DNA of 64,000 nucleotides from SLRI01 sp964402505 (GTDB lineage Bacteria > Pseudomonadota > Alphaproteobacteria > Geminicoccales > Geminicoccaceae): assembly GCA_964402505.1 (NCBI GenBank), contig CAYOCP010000008.1, forward strand, positions 1 through 64,000. Reading direction: 5' to 3'. Below, in pieces: positions 28,732 to 36,408 of this stretch. Position 1 is the first letter of the stretch, and each line of letters begins with the position of its first letter. The position numbers and the translations under genes were made by a program. Below the pieces are notes generated by a model. The model was given only the letters and a program-made list of their open reading frames with translations. It was not told the origin of the DNA and ran no database searches.

Positions 28732-29166
28732 ATGCCGCACCACGCCCGCGCCATGACGGCGTACCAGACCGCCGCTTTGACGGTCACACCGGCCCAGGCC
28801 ATCGTAATGCTCTATGACGGTGCGGTGCAGCGCCTGCTGCAGGCGAAACGGGCGATCCTGGAAGGGCGGATCGAGGAGCGCTTCGCTCTGGTGACCAAGG
28901 CCCATGCCATCGTCCAGGGCCTGCAGTGCCAGCTCGATTTCGACGCCGGCGGCGAGGTGGCGCCGCTGCTCGACCGCTACTACGCCTACCTCCTGCATCG
29001 CATGATACAGATCAACGTGCGCAACGATCCGGCAATCTGCGACGAGGTCATGGCCCATCTGCGCGAGATGCGCGCGAGCTGGGCGGCGATCGCCGAAAGC
29101 GGCGGCAGCGCCATGAAGGCCCCACCGCCGCGAACCGACCACCGGCCCGCCATGCAGCCCGCCTGA
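28732..29166 (+). CDS. fliS: Flagellin export chaperone FliS
   Basis: 144 residues. AYQTAALTVTPAQAIVMLYDGAVQRLLQAKRAI is the conserved FliS start, and the four-helix bundle continues to residue ~120, followed by a proline-rich tail. FliS binds the C-terminal helix of flagellin in the cytoplasm and prevents premature polymerisation. GGAG lies nine bases before the ATG. A 221-base gap separates it from fliD, and in it I see only GC-rich sequence with no further ORF that I trust. Confidence 0.92.
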   Translation: MPHHARAMTAYQTAALTVTPAQAIVMLYDGAVQRLLQAKRAILEGRIEERFALVTKAHAIVQGLQCQLDFDAGGEVAPLLDRYYAYLLHRMIQINVRNDPAICDEVMAHLREMRASWAAIAESGGSAMKAPPPRTDHRPAMQPA

Positions 29167-29517
29167 AGCCGCCTCGTTCCCGCCGCATGCGGAGCAATCC
29201 GGGGACGATGATCCTCCCCGGGCGCCATCGTTCTTTCTCTGGAGCCTCGCGGGGCGTTCAGGACCGCTCCTGCACCACATGCAGGAACACGACCCCGGCT
29301 CCTTCGGCCCGGGCGCCACGATTGCCATTCCCGGCATCGGCCGCCGCGCGCTTGCGGTCGATCGCTCGGCCCTGCCCGTGCCGCGGCGCCGCCATCCCTC
29401 GCCGGCCGGAGGAATCGATGGTCGAGGAACGGTTCGCCGCTTCGCCGCATCACGCCCGGACCGTCGTCGGCGGCCGGCCGCTTCGGGCGGAGGACGCCCG
29501 GGCGCGACGCCGCGTCC
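29167..29517. other. Gap of 351 bases between convergent fliS and spoVR
   Basis: I find no credible gene. It holds two small hairpins, CCTGCA/TGCAGG (29269-29285) and AGGACGC/GCGTCCT (29491-29518), the latter overlapping the spoVR stop. Both could help end transcription from either side. Open frames exist but follow the high GC content and have no ribosome site. Confidence 0.5.
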
Positions 29518-29518
29518 T
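29491..29518. terminator. Candidate hairpin at the 3' end of the prkA-spoVR operon
   Basis: AGGACGC pairs with GCGTCCT around a 14-base GC-rich loop, immediately at the spoVR stop codon. No T-run, so weak support. Confidence 0.3.
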
Positions 29519-30984
29519 CAGGCGACGAGACGCGCGTCGAATCCGGATTCGGTCGAGCTCATCAGGGCCTTCTTGCCGCGCAGGCGGGTCTGCAGGTAGA
29601 CGTCGTGGCGCCAGAGCGTGCGCAGGTGCTGCAGCGTCTTCTCCGCGCTCGTCATGTCGAGGTCGCGGCCGTCGTGCTCGTGCCGCAGCATCAGGGCACG
29701 CCTGCCGGCGTGATCGGCGTCGACCACCGTGATCACCGGCAGGCTGCCGGTGCCGACCTGCGCCAAAAGCTTCGCCTTGACCTCCTCCCAGTGCTCCTCG
29801 TCGGCGATCCGGTCGACCACGAGGTGCTCGCCGCGCGGCTTGTAGGAGAAGAGATCGAGCTCGCGCATCAGCTCCGGCGTCAGGAACCGCCGCAGAAAGG
29901 CGATGTCGCGGTCGCTCTCGCGCACCTCGAAGAGCTTCTTGCGGCCTTCGGCCGTGCCCTCGCCGCCGAAGCGGCGCTCGATGTCGTGCCAGACGACGAA
30001 GCCGAGATGGTAAGGGTTGAGGCCGCCCGGATGCGGGCAAATCACCTGGTTGTGCCGGACCATGAACTCGAGCCGGATCGCCTGGGGCAGGTCGAGGGCG
30101 AGCATGATCTTGTGATGCCAGTAGCTGGCCCAGCCCTCGTTCATGATCTTGGTCTCGATCTGCGGGATGAAGTAGCGCGCCTCCTCGTCGACAATGGTGA
30201 GCAGATCGACCTCCCAGCCGGCGAGGTCCGGGTTGTGGTCGCGGATGAACAGGAGCAGGTTCGGGTCCGGCTCGAGCGGCACCCGATCGAGGTCCGGCAG
30301 CGGCCGCTCGGCGCGACGGACCAGATGGGCGAAGGGATCGGACGGCCCCGCGGCCGCCTCGTGCAGGCGTTCCACCTGCTCCTTGCGGCTCAACTGCCGG
30401 ATCGCCTGGTTGCGCGACCGGTTCATCGAGAGCGAATGCGCCGCATCCAGCAGCCGCTCGACCGCATCGGTGCCGATCGACGGATCCTCGAGATAGCCGC
30501 GGACCCGGTCGGCCCGCGTCTTGAAGGCGCTGATGGTCTGGTCGGCCCGGGTGGCGCTCGTGAAGGTGAAGTTGTTCTTGAAGAAGTCGTTGTGGCCGTA
30601 GACGTGGGCGATGGTCAGAACCTGCAGGCAGAGCGAGTTGTCCCGCATCAGGTAGGCGAGGCACGGGTCCGAGTTGATCACCATCTCGTAGGGCAGGCCC
30701 TGCACGCCGTGCGAGTACATCGTCTTGAGCTGCTCGAAGCTCTTGCCGAAACTCCAGTGCGGGTAGTGCGAGGGCATGCCGTGATAGGCCATGTAGCCGA
30801 GCATGGCGTCCTGGTCGCAGACCTCGAACTCCTGCTCGTACACATCGAGGCCGAACCCCTGGACCTTCTCCCGGATCCGCTCGCCCCATACCTCCAGCTC
30901 GCCGAGACTCCATTCACTCAAGGGACGATCTCCAAGATGCACCTGACGCACCCCCATGAAGCCGCAGGCGGCACGCCGGACCAT
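29518..30984 (-). CDS. SpoVR family protein
   Basis: 488 residues, matching the SpoVR/YcgB family over most of their length: FEVCDQDAMLGYMAYHGMPSHYPHW, LPYEMVINSDPCLAYLMRDNS, IAHVYGHNDFFKNN, MNEGWASYWHHKIM, NPYHLGF. The biochemical function of SpoVR is unsettled; in other bacteria it is tied to spore cortex, biofilm or stress responses, and it is usually encoded with prkA and yeaH. I choose ATG 30984, which follows AAAGGA and overlaps the stop of the small gene before it (TGATG). ATG 30957 is the alternative. Confidence 0.92.
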   Translation of the reverse strand: MVRRAACGFMGVRQVHLGDRPLSEWSLGELEVWGERIREKVQGFGLDVYEQEFEVCDQDAMLGYMAYHGMPSHYPHWSFGKSFEQLKTMYSHGVQGLPYEMVINSDPCLAYLMRDNSLCLQVLTIAHVYGHNDFFKNNFTFTSATRADQTISAFKTRADRVRGYLEDPSIGTDAVERLLDAAHSLSMNRSRNQAIRQLSRKEQVERLHEAAAGPSDPFAHLVRRAERPLPDLDRVPLEPDPNLLLFIRDHNPDLAGWEVDLLTIVDEEARYFIPQIETKIMNEGWASYWHHKIMLALDLPQAIRLEFMVRHNQVICPHPGGLNPYHLGFVVWHDIERRFGGEGTAEGRKKLFEVRESDRDIAFLRRFLTPELMRELDLFSYKPRGEHLVVDRIADEEHWEEVKAKLLAQVGTGSLPVITVVDADHAGRRALMLRHEHDGRDLDMTSAEKTLQHLRTLWRHDVYLQTRLRGKKALMSSTESGFDARLVA

Positions 30985-31319
30985 CAGCGGTTGTCCTTTG
31001 GCCCGGGCAGCGCGCCATCCTCGACCCGTCGAACCGCAAGCCGGTTGGAGCCCCGTTGGCCGACATGGCTCCCGTGGCACCAGGCCAGGTTCGAATCGCC
31101 GTGCGTTGCGACGGGGTGGGGGTCGCTGCCGAAGCGCGTGGAGAGCCGGCGGCACCCAGCGGCTTCACCGGCCTTTCCGAAACCCGCCCCGAGCTCGCGG
31201 TCGTCGATGCGCTGCGCCGCCCGGATGGCCTCGGCCGCCGTTGCTCGGACGCTCTTCTCGAACGCCTTGCCGGCCGTCATGTCGCGAAAGGTGTCGGCGA
31301 GGCGCGGAAGGTATGGCAT
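30984..31319 (-). CDS. Small protein of unknown function inside the prkA-yeaH-spoVR operon
   Basis: 111 codons in the 347-base space between yeaH and spoVR. The ATG 31319 follows the yeaH stop by 12 bases with GAGGG about six bases upstream, and the TGA shares a base with the spoVR ATG. Codons are rich in G/C at third positions, as in the neighbours. The N-terminal part (FRDMTAGKAFEKSVRATAAEAIRAAQRID) is a likely amphipathic helix; the C-terminal half is basic and glycine-rich with isolated Cys and His. I do not recognise a family. A chance ORF is possible in GC-rich DNA, but the coupling on both sides argues for a gene. Confidence 0.6.
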   Translation of the reverse strand: MPYLPRLADTFRDMTAGKAFEKSVRATAAEAIRAAQRIDDRELGAGFGKAGEAAGCRRLSTRFGSDPHPVATHGDSNLAWCHGSHVGQRGSNRLAVRRVEDGALPGPKDNR

Positions 31320-31331
31320 ACGGCACCCTCG

Positions 31332-32534
31332 TCACCCCTCGTCCACCACGCGATCCTTCGACATCAAAGCCTTGAAGGCCGGCCAGATGTCCTCGCGCCG
31401 CTCGATCAGGACCGATTGGAAGTTGGCGGCCTCCAGCTTCTTGAACCGGTCGATCATCGAGCTTTCGTAGTAGTGGGAGCCCATCGGCTTGATCTCGCCA
31501 TAGCCGAAGAGATTGCAGGTGTCGCAGAGCTCGCGCGCCGCCTTCAGCGCCTCGGTATTGTCGGAATCGAAATTGTCGCCGTCGGAGCAATGGAAGGCGT
31601 AGATGTTCCAGTGCGCCGGGTGGAAGCGGTCGCGCACGATCTCGAGCGCCTTGTTGTAGCCCGAGGAGATCAGCGTGCCGCCGCTCTCGCCCTTGTGGAA
31701 GAACTCGTCCTCGTCGACCTCCTTGGCCCTGGTGTGATGACCGATGAAGACGAGCTCGGTGTTCTGGTACTTGGTGCAGACGAACTGGTAGAGGAGAAAG
31801 AAGAAGCTGCGCGCCAGATACTTCTTCAGCCGGTCCATCGAGCCCGAGGTGTCCATGATGCAGATCACGACCGCATTCGATTCCTCGCGGGTATCGACCC
31901 GAAGGCGACGATAGGTGAGGTCGCCGCGACGGAACGGGAATCGCTCGGCCGGCGCATCGCTCTCGGCCTCCGCCCGCGCGCTCTCGATGTTGCCGGTCGC
32001 GATCTGCCGCTTGAGCCGCTGCTTGACCGTGCGCTTGCGGTCGAGATGGGCGCGCACGCCCTGCTTGCGATAGCCGAGCCGCTTGGCGACGCGCTCGGAC
32101 AGCGCTTCCTTGAGGATCTTCCGCTCGAGGTCGGGCAGCTCCAGGTCCTCGAACATGATGTCGACCAGCTCGTCGAGCGTGATCTCGGTCTCGTAGACGT
32201 CGGTGCCCGGATCGTTGCCGCCCGGTCCCGGGCCCTGACCCTGGCCCGCCTTCTGCCCCGATCGGCCGACCACCTGGCCGGGCTCGGTGCCGCCGTCGCC
32301 GGCCCCCACCCCGCCTTCGTTGTCGCCGAACACGAACCGGTACTCCTTGATGCCCCTTATCGGCACCTTGATGATCCGGTCGCGATCGCGGCCGATGATG
32401 CTCTCCTCGGCGATGATGTCGGAGATGTTGTCGCGGATGGAACGGCGCAGCTTGTCGCGATGCCGCTTGCGATCGCCGGCACTGCGATCGGAGCGGTGCG
32501 CTTCACCTTCGGCGTAGGGGCGGAATACGGTCAT
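31332..32534 (-). CDS. YeaH/YhbH family protein (DUF444, VWA-like)
   Basis: 400 residues. The basic N-terminal region (RHRDKLRRSIRDNISDIIAEESI) and a Gly-rich linker lead into a von Willebrand A-like domain with the metal site motif MDTSGSM near residue 225, then FIGHHTRAKEVDEDEFF and GGTLISSGY. YeaH acts with the PrkA/YeaG kinase in stationary-phase and nitrogen-stress responses in enterobacteria. The start ATG 32534 gives the usual MTVF-type N-terminus; the frame stays open to ATG 32594, which has no ribosome site. It lies 31 bases after prkA. Confidence 0.93.
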   Translation of the reverse strand: MTVFRPYAEGEAHRSDRSAGDRKRHRDKLRRSIRDNISDIIAEESIIGRDRDRIIKVPIRGIKEYRFVFGDNEGGVGAGDGGTEPGQVVGRSGQKAGQGQGPGPGGNDPGTDVYETEITLDELVDIMFEDLELPDLERKILKEALSERVAKRLGYRKQGVRAHLDRKRTVKQRLKRQIATGNIESARAEAESDAPAERFPFRRGDLTYRRLRVDTREESNAVVICIMDTSGSMDRLKKYLARSFFFLLYQFVCTKYQNTELVFIGHHTRAKEVDEDEFFHKGESGGTLISSGYNKALEIVRDRFHPAHWNIYAFHCSDGDNFDSDNTEALKAARELCDTCNLFGYGEIKPMGSHYYESSMIDRFKKLEAANFQSVLIERREDIWPAFKALMSKDRVVDEG

Positions 32535-32565
32535 CTGCTGCGAAAGGGCCCGAAGAGGCGTCGTC

Positions 32566-34497
32566 TCAATCCTTCCAGAGGTGGTTGGCGGCATATTTGA
32601 GAATGGTGTCGATGCTCGCCTCGGTATAGCCCTGACCGATCAGATTCTCGACCATCGCATCGTATTTCTGCCGCTGCTCCTCGTCCCGCGTGCGCGCCTT
32701 GGTGATGATCCGGCTGATGTCGCGAACCGAGCTCATCAGCTTCTTCTCGATCGCCTCCTTCAAGGGCTCGTACGATTCGTAGTCGATCCGCTCGCCGCGA
32801 CGCGTCGCCGCCCAGAGATAGGCGATGACCTCCTGGCGAAACCCGTCGGCGGCCGGGCCGATGATCGCGATCTGCTCCTCGATGGATTTGAGAAACCCCT
32901 CGTCGGGCTGCATCTCGTCCTTGGTGGCGGGATCCTTGACCTTCGTCTTGGTGACGTAGGCCTCGGCGTGATCGAGATAGTTCTGGAAGAGCGTCTCGGC
33001 CTGACCCTTGAACGAGAAGACGAAGGCCTTGGTGATATCCTTCTCGAGCAGCTCGAGATAGGCCTTGTGCAGCGTGTCCTGCAGGAACTCGAGATAATGC
33101 TTGCGGGTGTCGTCGGCGATATCGGCTTCCTTGACCATGCCGATCAGCGCCTCGCGCACGTTGATGGGGTGGATCGAGTCCTCGTTCTGCGCCAGCGCCG
33201 AATCCAGCGCCTTCATGATGAACCTCGTCGAGATGCCGAACAGGCCCTCGCGCCGGGTGTCGTCGCGCAGCTCGCGCACCGTCAGCTTCTTCGGCCGGCC
33301 CTTCTCCAGCACCTCCTCGCCGTTGTAGATCTTGAGCTTGGTCATCAGATCGCATTTGGCGGAGGGCTCGAGCCTGGACAGGATCGCGAACATCGACGCG
33401 ATCTCGAGCGTGTGCGGGGCGATCTCGGCCTCGAACTTCGACCGTCCGAGGAACTTCCTGTAGATCTTCACCTCCTCGCTCAGCCGGAGGTTGTAGGGCA
33501 CCTTGACCACGACGATCCGGTCGAGGATCGCCTCGTTGGTGTGGTCGGCCTTGAACTTCTGCCACTCCGCCTCGTTGGAGTGGGCGACGATGCAGGTGTC
33601 GACATAGACGGTGCCGTGGCGGCCGGGTGCCGGGACCATCTTCTCCTGCGTCGCGGTGATCATGGTGTGCAGGTACTCGGTCTCGTTCTTGAAGACCTCG
33701 ATGAACTCGACGAGCCCGCGATTGCCGACATTGAAGGCCCCGGAAAGCTCGAGCACGCGCGGGTCGCCCTCCGAGTAGCGGTCGAGCTTCGAGATGTCCT
33801 CCGAGCCGATCAGGACCGAGGTGTCTTGGTTGTTGGGATCGACCGGCGGCACCACGCCGACGCCGCGCCGGCCGCGGATCGAGAAGCTCATGGTGCAGAC
33901 CGGCATCTTCTCGTACTCGCCCTTGAACTCGGTCATCAGGCGATGGCGGGTGATGGGATCGATGTCGCCCTCGATCCTGACGCCCAGCATGTCCTCGAAG
34001 GCCGGCCGCAGATGGCGCGGCACGAGGCAGAGCGGGTTGCTGTAGTTGGGCGAGCCGTCGATCACGTAGACGGGGTCGAGCTCCTCGAGCCCGCGCTTCA
34101 GCCGCTCCATCAGGCTGCTCTTGCCCGAGCCCACCGGCCCCATGAAATAGAGAACCTGGCGGGCCTCCTCGCCACCCATCGCGGCGGCGTGGAAATAGCG
34201 GACGATCTTCTCCAGCGTCCGCTCCATGCCGAAGAACTCGTCCTTGAAGAAGTCGTAGACCTTGACCGGCTCGTCCCCGAACACCCGCTTGGCGCGGGGG
34301 TCCGCCTCGAGATCGAGGTCGGCGACACCCTTGTGGGCAATCATGTGATAGATGCGGCGATGCGAAAGATCGGCAAGCTCGGGCTGTGCCTTCACCAGCT
34401 CCAGATAGTCGAGAAAGGTGCCCCGCCATTCCTGGCGCTGGCGTTCGACGCGGTCATTCTCGATCAGAGCGGCGAAATCGATCCTGTCAGCCTGCAT
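32566..34497 (-). CDS. prkA: Serine protein kinase PrkA (YeaG)
   Basis: 643 residues. The N-terminal AAA+ domain has Walker A GPVGSGKSS near residue 121, DGSPNYSNPLCLVP, and TMSFSIRGRRGVGVVPPVDPNNQD. The C-terminal kinase-like part includes GLFGISTRF. PrkA is an AAA+ protein with reported serine kinase or protease activity that responds to starvation. I choose ATG 34497 because AGGGGATGG sits at a good distance; ATG 34506, three codons earlier, has its GGGG directly adjacent. It heads the operon prkA-yeaH-small gene-spoVR, preceded by an AT-rich control region. Confidence 0.95.
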   Translation of the reverse strand: MQADRIDFAALIENDRVERQRQEWRGTFLDYLELVKAQPELADLSHRRIYHMIAHKGVADLDLEADPRAKRVFGDEPVKVYDFFKDEFFGMERTLEKIVRYFHAAAMGGEEARQVLYFMGPVGSGKSSLMERLKRGLEELDPVYVIDGSPNYSNPLCLVPRHLRPAFEDMLGVRIEGDIDPITRHRLMTEFKGEYEKMPVCTMSFSIRGRRGVGVVPPVDPNNQDTSVLIGSEDISKLDRYSEGDPRVLELSGAFNVGNRGLVEFIEVFKNETEYLHTMITATQEKMVPAPGRHGTVYVDTCIVAHSNEAEWQKFKADHTNEAILDRIVVVKVPYNLRLSEEVKIYRKFLGRSKFEAEIAPHTLEIASMFAILSRLEPSAKCDLMTKLKIYNGEEVLEKGRPKKLTVRELRDDTRREGLFGISTRFIMKALDSALAQNEDSIHPINVREALIGMVKEADIADDTRKHYLEFLQDTLHKAYLELLEKDITKAFVFSFKGQAETLFQNYLDHAEAYVTKTKVKDPATKDEMQPDEGFLKSIEEQIAIIGPAADGFRQEVIAYLWAATRRGERIDYESYEPLKEAIEKKLMSSVRDISRIITKARTRDEEQRQKYDAMVENLIGQGYTEASIDTILKYAANHLWKD

Positions 34498-34948
34498 CCA
34501 AACCATCCCCTGCCGGTTGCACGTTGCCTCGCCCTTCCCCCCTCAGCGAGCTTCGACCGTATCCGGATCGTAACACGAGAAACCAATTAATAAAAATTAA
34601 CTTCGCCATTATCTCCGGCAAATGCACCAACATTCCGTCCGCGCAAATACCCCATAGATCGCGCGAAATTTATTATTACACAGAACGCGAATCCGCATGC
34701 GTTCCATGGACCCGTGGTGCGCCAGACCGAGGCGCCGCCTCCCGGACGAGGATCCCAGCGAGCCCCCGATTTTAGTGATCGTGCGCGACCGGTCAATAGA
34801 CGAGGGCATTTCAACTCGAAGTTCTGGAAGGGTGATGCAATCCCGCCGCGCGCGCGCCCCGCACCCTTTGCCGGCGGCCGGACATCGCCGATCGCCGGCC
34901 CGGCCTGAACGAGCTCAAGCCCGGCTCGCACGAGAGCGGCGCGCCCGC
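34498..34948. other. Gap of 451 bases upstream of prkA, with an AT-rich core
   Basis: Bases about 34580-34690 are strikingly AT-rich for this genome (ATTAATAAAAATTAA, AATTTATTATTACACAG). This is where promoters of the prkA operon, reading left, should lie. I could not fix a -35/-10 pair with good spacing. The right half (34700-34948), next to the M48 gene stop, is ordinary GC-rich sequence without a gene I trust and without tRNA-like folding. Confidence 0.55.
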
Positions 34949-36280
34949 TCAGCCGGCGCTCTCCAGCCGTCCGGCGGCACGCTCCAGATCCTGGAGCTGG
35001 AACCATTCCGGGTCATTGGGCTGCACGTACTGGCGAGCCCGGCGCAGATAGAGCGCCGCATCCTCCGGTTTGCGCAGCAGCACGGCGTTCTCGGCGAGCG
35101 CCAGCGAGGCCCGTCCCGCGTTGCCGAGCCGACCTTCGGCGACACCGAGAAAGCGCCAGGCGAAGGCATTGTCCGGCTCCACCCGAACCACCTCGCGCAA
35201 CAGGGCGGCGGCCTCGCCGACCCGCTCGGGATCCGGATCCTCGAGCAGCGCCCGCGCGAGGCCGAAGCGGATCAGCGCGGAATCGGCGCGCCCGGCCAGG
35301 GCCGCCCGGTACGGTGCGATGGCTTCGGCGACACGGCCGCTCTCGAACAGCACCTGGCCGCGCAGCTCCTGGAGATAGGGATCGTCGGGGCGCTCGCCGA
35401 TCAGACCGTCGATCAGCTCGAGCGCACGATCCGTCTCGCCGCGACGGAAGAGGGCCACCGCCCGTGCGTAGCGCTCGTTCGACGTGTCGCCGCCGTTGCG
35501 CTGGATCACCTCCACGGGATCGAGCAGGAAGCCCTCGAGCTTGGCGCGAACCCGCGCGTGCTCCTCCTCGAGATCAGCCGGATAGGTGCGGCCCTCATAG
35601 GGGGAATGGGCCACCTCGTTGTCGACGAAGGCGATGCGGTCGCGGGTGAGCGGATGGGTGCGGAGATAGGAGGGTCCTTCGGCGCTGATCCGCAGGTTCT
35701 GGTTCTCCAGGATGCGGAAGAACTCGGCGAGCCCGGTCGGCGGCAGCTTCTCCGCCGCCAGATACCGTATCGCCGCCTGATCGGCGGCCTGCTCCTGGCC
35801 GCGGCTGAACTTCAGAAGGTTGCGCTCGGCCACGGTGGCGCCGCCGGCGATGATCGCCGTGCCCACCTGCGGCGCGCCCGCGACCATGGCGGCGGCGCCG
35901 AGCAGGGCGCCGATGATCGATTCGAACTGCGCCTGGCTCATGGCATCGCGGGAGCGCGACAGATGCCCGCCGGCGATATGGCCCGTCTCGTGGGCGATCA
36001 CGCCGGCGAGCTGGTCCGGCGTCTCGGTCCGCAGGATGAGGCCGGTGTGGATGAAGAGATTCTGGCCGCCGGCGACGAAGGCGTTCAGCGTCGGATCGTT
36101 GATCATGTAGATCTCGACGCTGTCGGGATCGAGACCGGCGGCGAGAAAGATCGGATCGGCGATCCGCCTCAGCTCGGCCTCCACCTCGGCGTCGCGGATC
36201 AGGCCCTGCGCCAGGAGCGGCCGCGCCGTGACGGCGAGCACGACCAGAACCAGAACCAGGACCGCGCGCCAAGCCCTCAC
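34949..36280 (-). CDS. Periplasmic M48 metallopeptidase with TPR repeats (BepA-like)
   Basis: 443 residues. An N-terminal signal (VLVLVLVVLAVTARPLLAQ) is followed by the M48 domain with zinc motif HETGH at residues 97-101, and Glu163 in EQAAD is the third ligand. The C-terminal ~170 residues are tetratricopeptide-like helices (RYARAVALFRRGETDRALELIDGLI, PYLQELRGQVLFESGRVAEAI). This arrangement is that of BepA, which degrades or helps fold outer-membrane proteins such as LptD. The gene follows rne in the same direction with a CtrA-like box in the gap. Confidence 0.92.
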   Translation of the reverse strand: MRAWRAVLVLVLVVLAVTARPLLAQGLIRDAEVEAELRRIADPIFLAAGLDPDSVEIYMINDPTLNAFVAGGQNLFIHTGLILRTETPDQLAGVIAHETGHIAGGHLSRSRDAMSQAQFESIIGALLGAAAMVAGAPQVGTAIIAGGATVAERNLLKFSRGQEQAADQAAIRYLAAEKLPPTGLAEFFRILENQNLRISAEGPSYLRTHPLTRDRIAFVDNEVAHSPYEGRTYPADLEEEHARVRAKLEGFLLDPVEVIQRNGGDTSNERYARAVALFRRGETDRALELIDGLIGERPDDPYLQELRGQVLFESGRVAEAIAPYRAALAGRADSALIRFGLARALLEDPDPERVGEAAALLREVVRVEPDNAFAWRFLGVAEGRLGNAGRASLALAENAVLLRKPEDAALYLRRARQYVQPNDPEWFQLQDLERAAGRLESAG

Positions 36281-36359
36281 CTTCGTCTCCCGTCGCTCGC
36301 CGGTGCCGCAGATCGCGCGAGAAGCACCCTTCAGTCGGCCTAATCTAGCCCATCGAGCG

Positions 36360-36374
36360 TTAACATCGGATGAA
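36360..36374. promoter_or_regulatory. CtrA-like box upstream of the M48 peptidase gene
   Basis: TTAA-N7-TGAA, seven of eight consensus positions, 80 bases before the start codon in the 128-base gap between rne and the peptidase gene. Confidence 0.3.
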
Positions 36375-36408
36375 GTTTTGCGGCTTCACCGATCGCCACG
36401 TGGGCGCT

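Noticed and set aside
31085..31105. A GGTTCGAATC stretch that looks like a tRNA T-loop
   Set aside because: The flanking five bases on either side do not pair on either strand, and there is no anticodon arm or acceptor stem. It lies inside the small gene between yeaH and spoVR.
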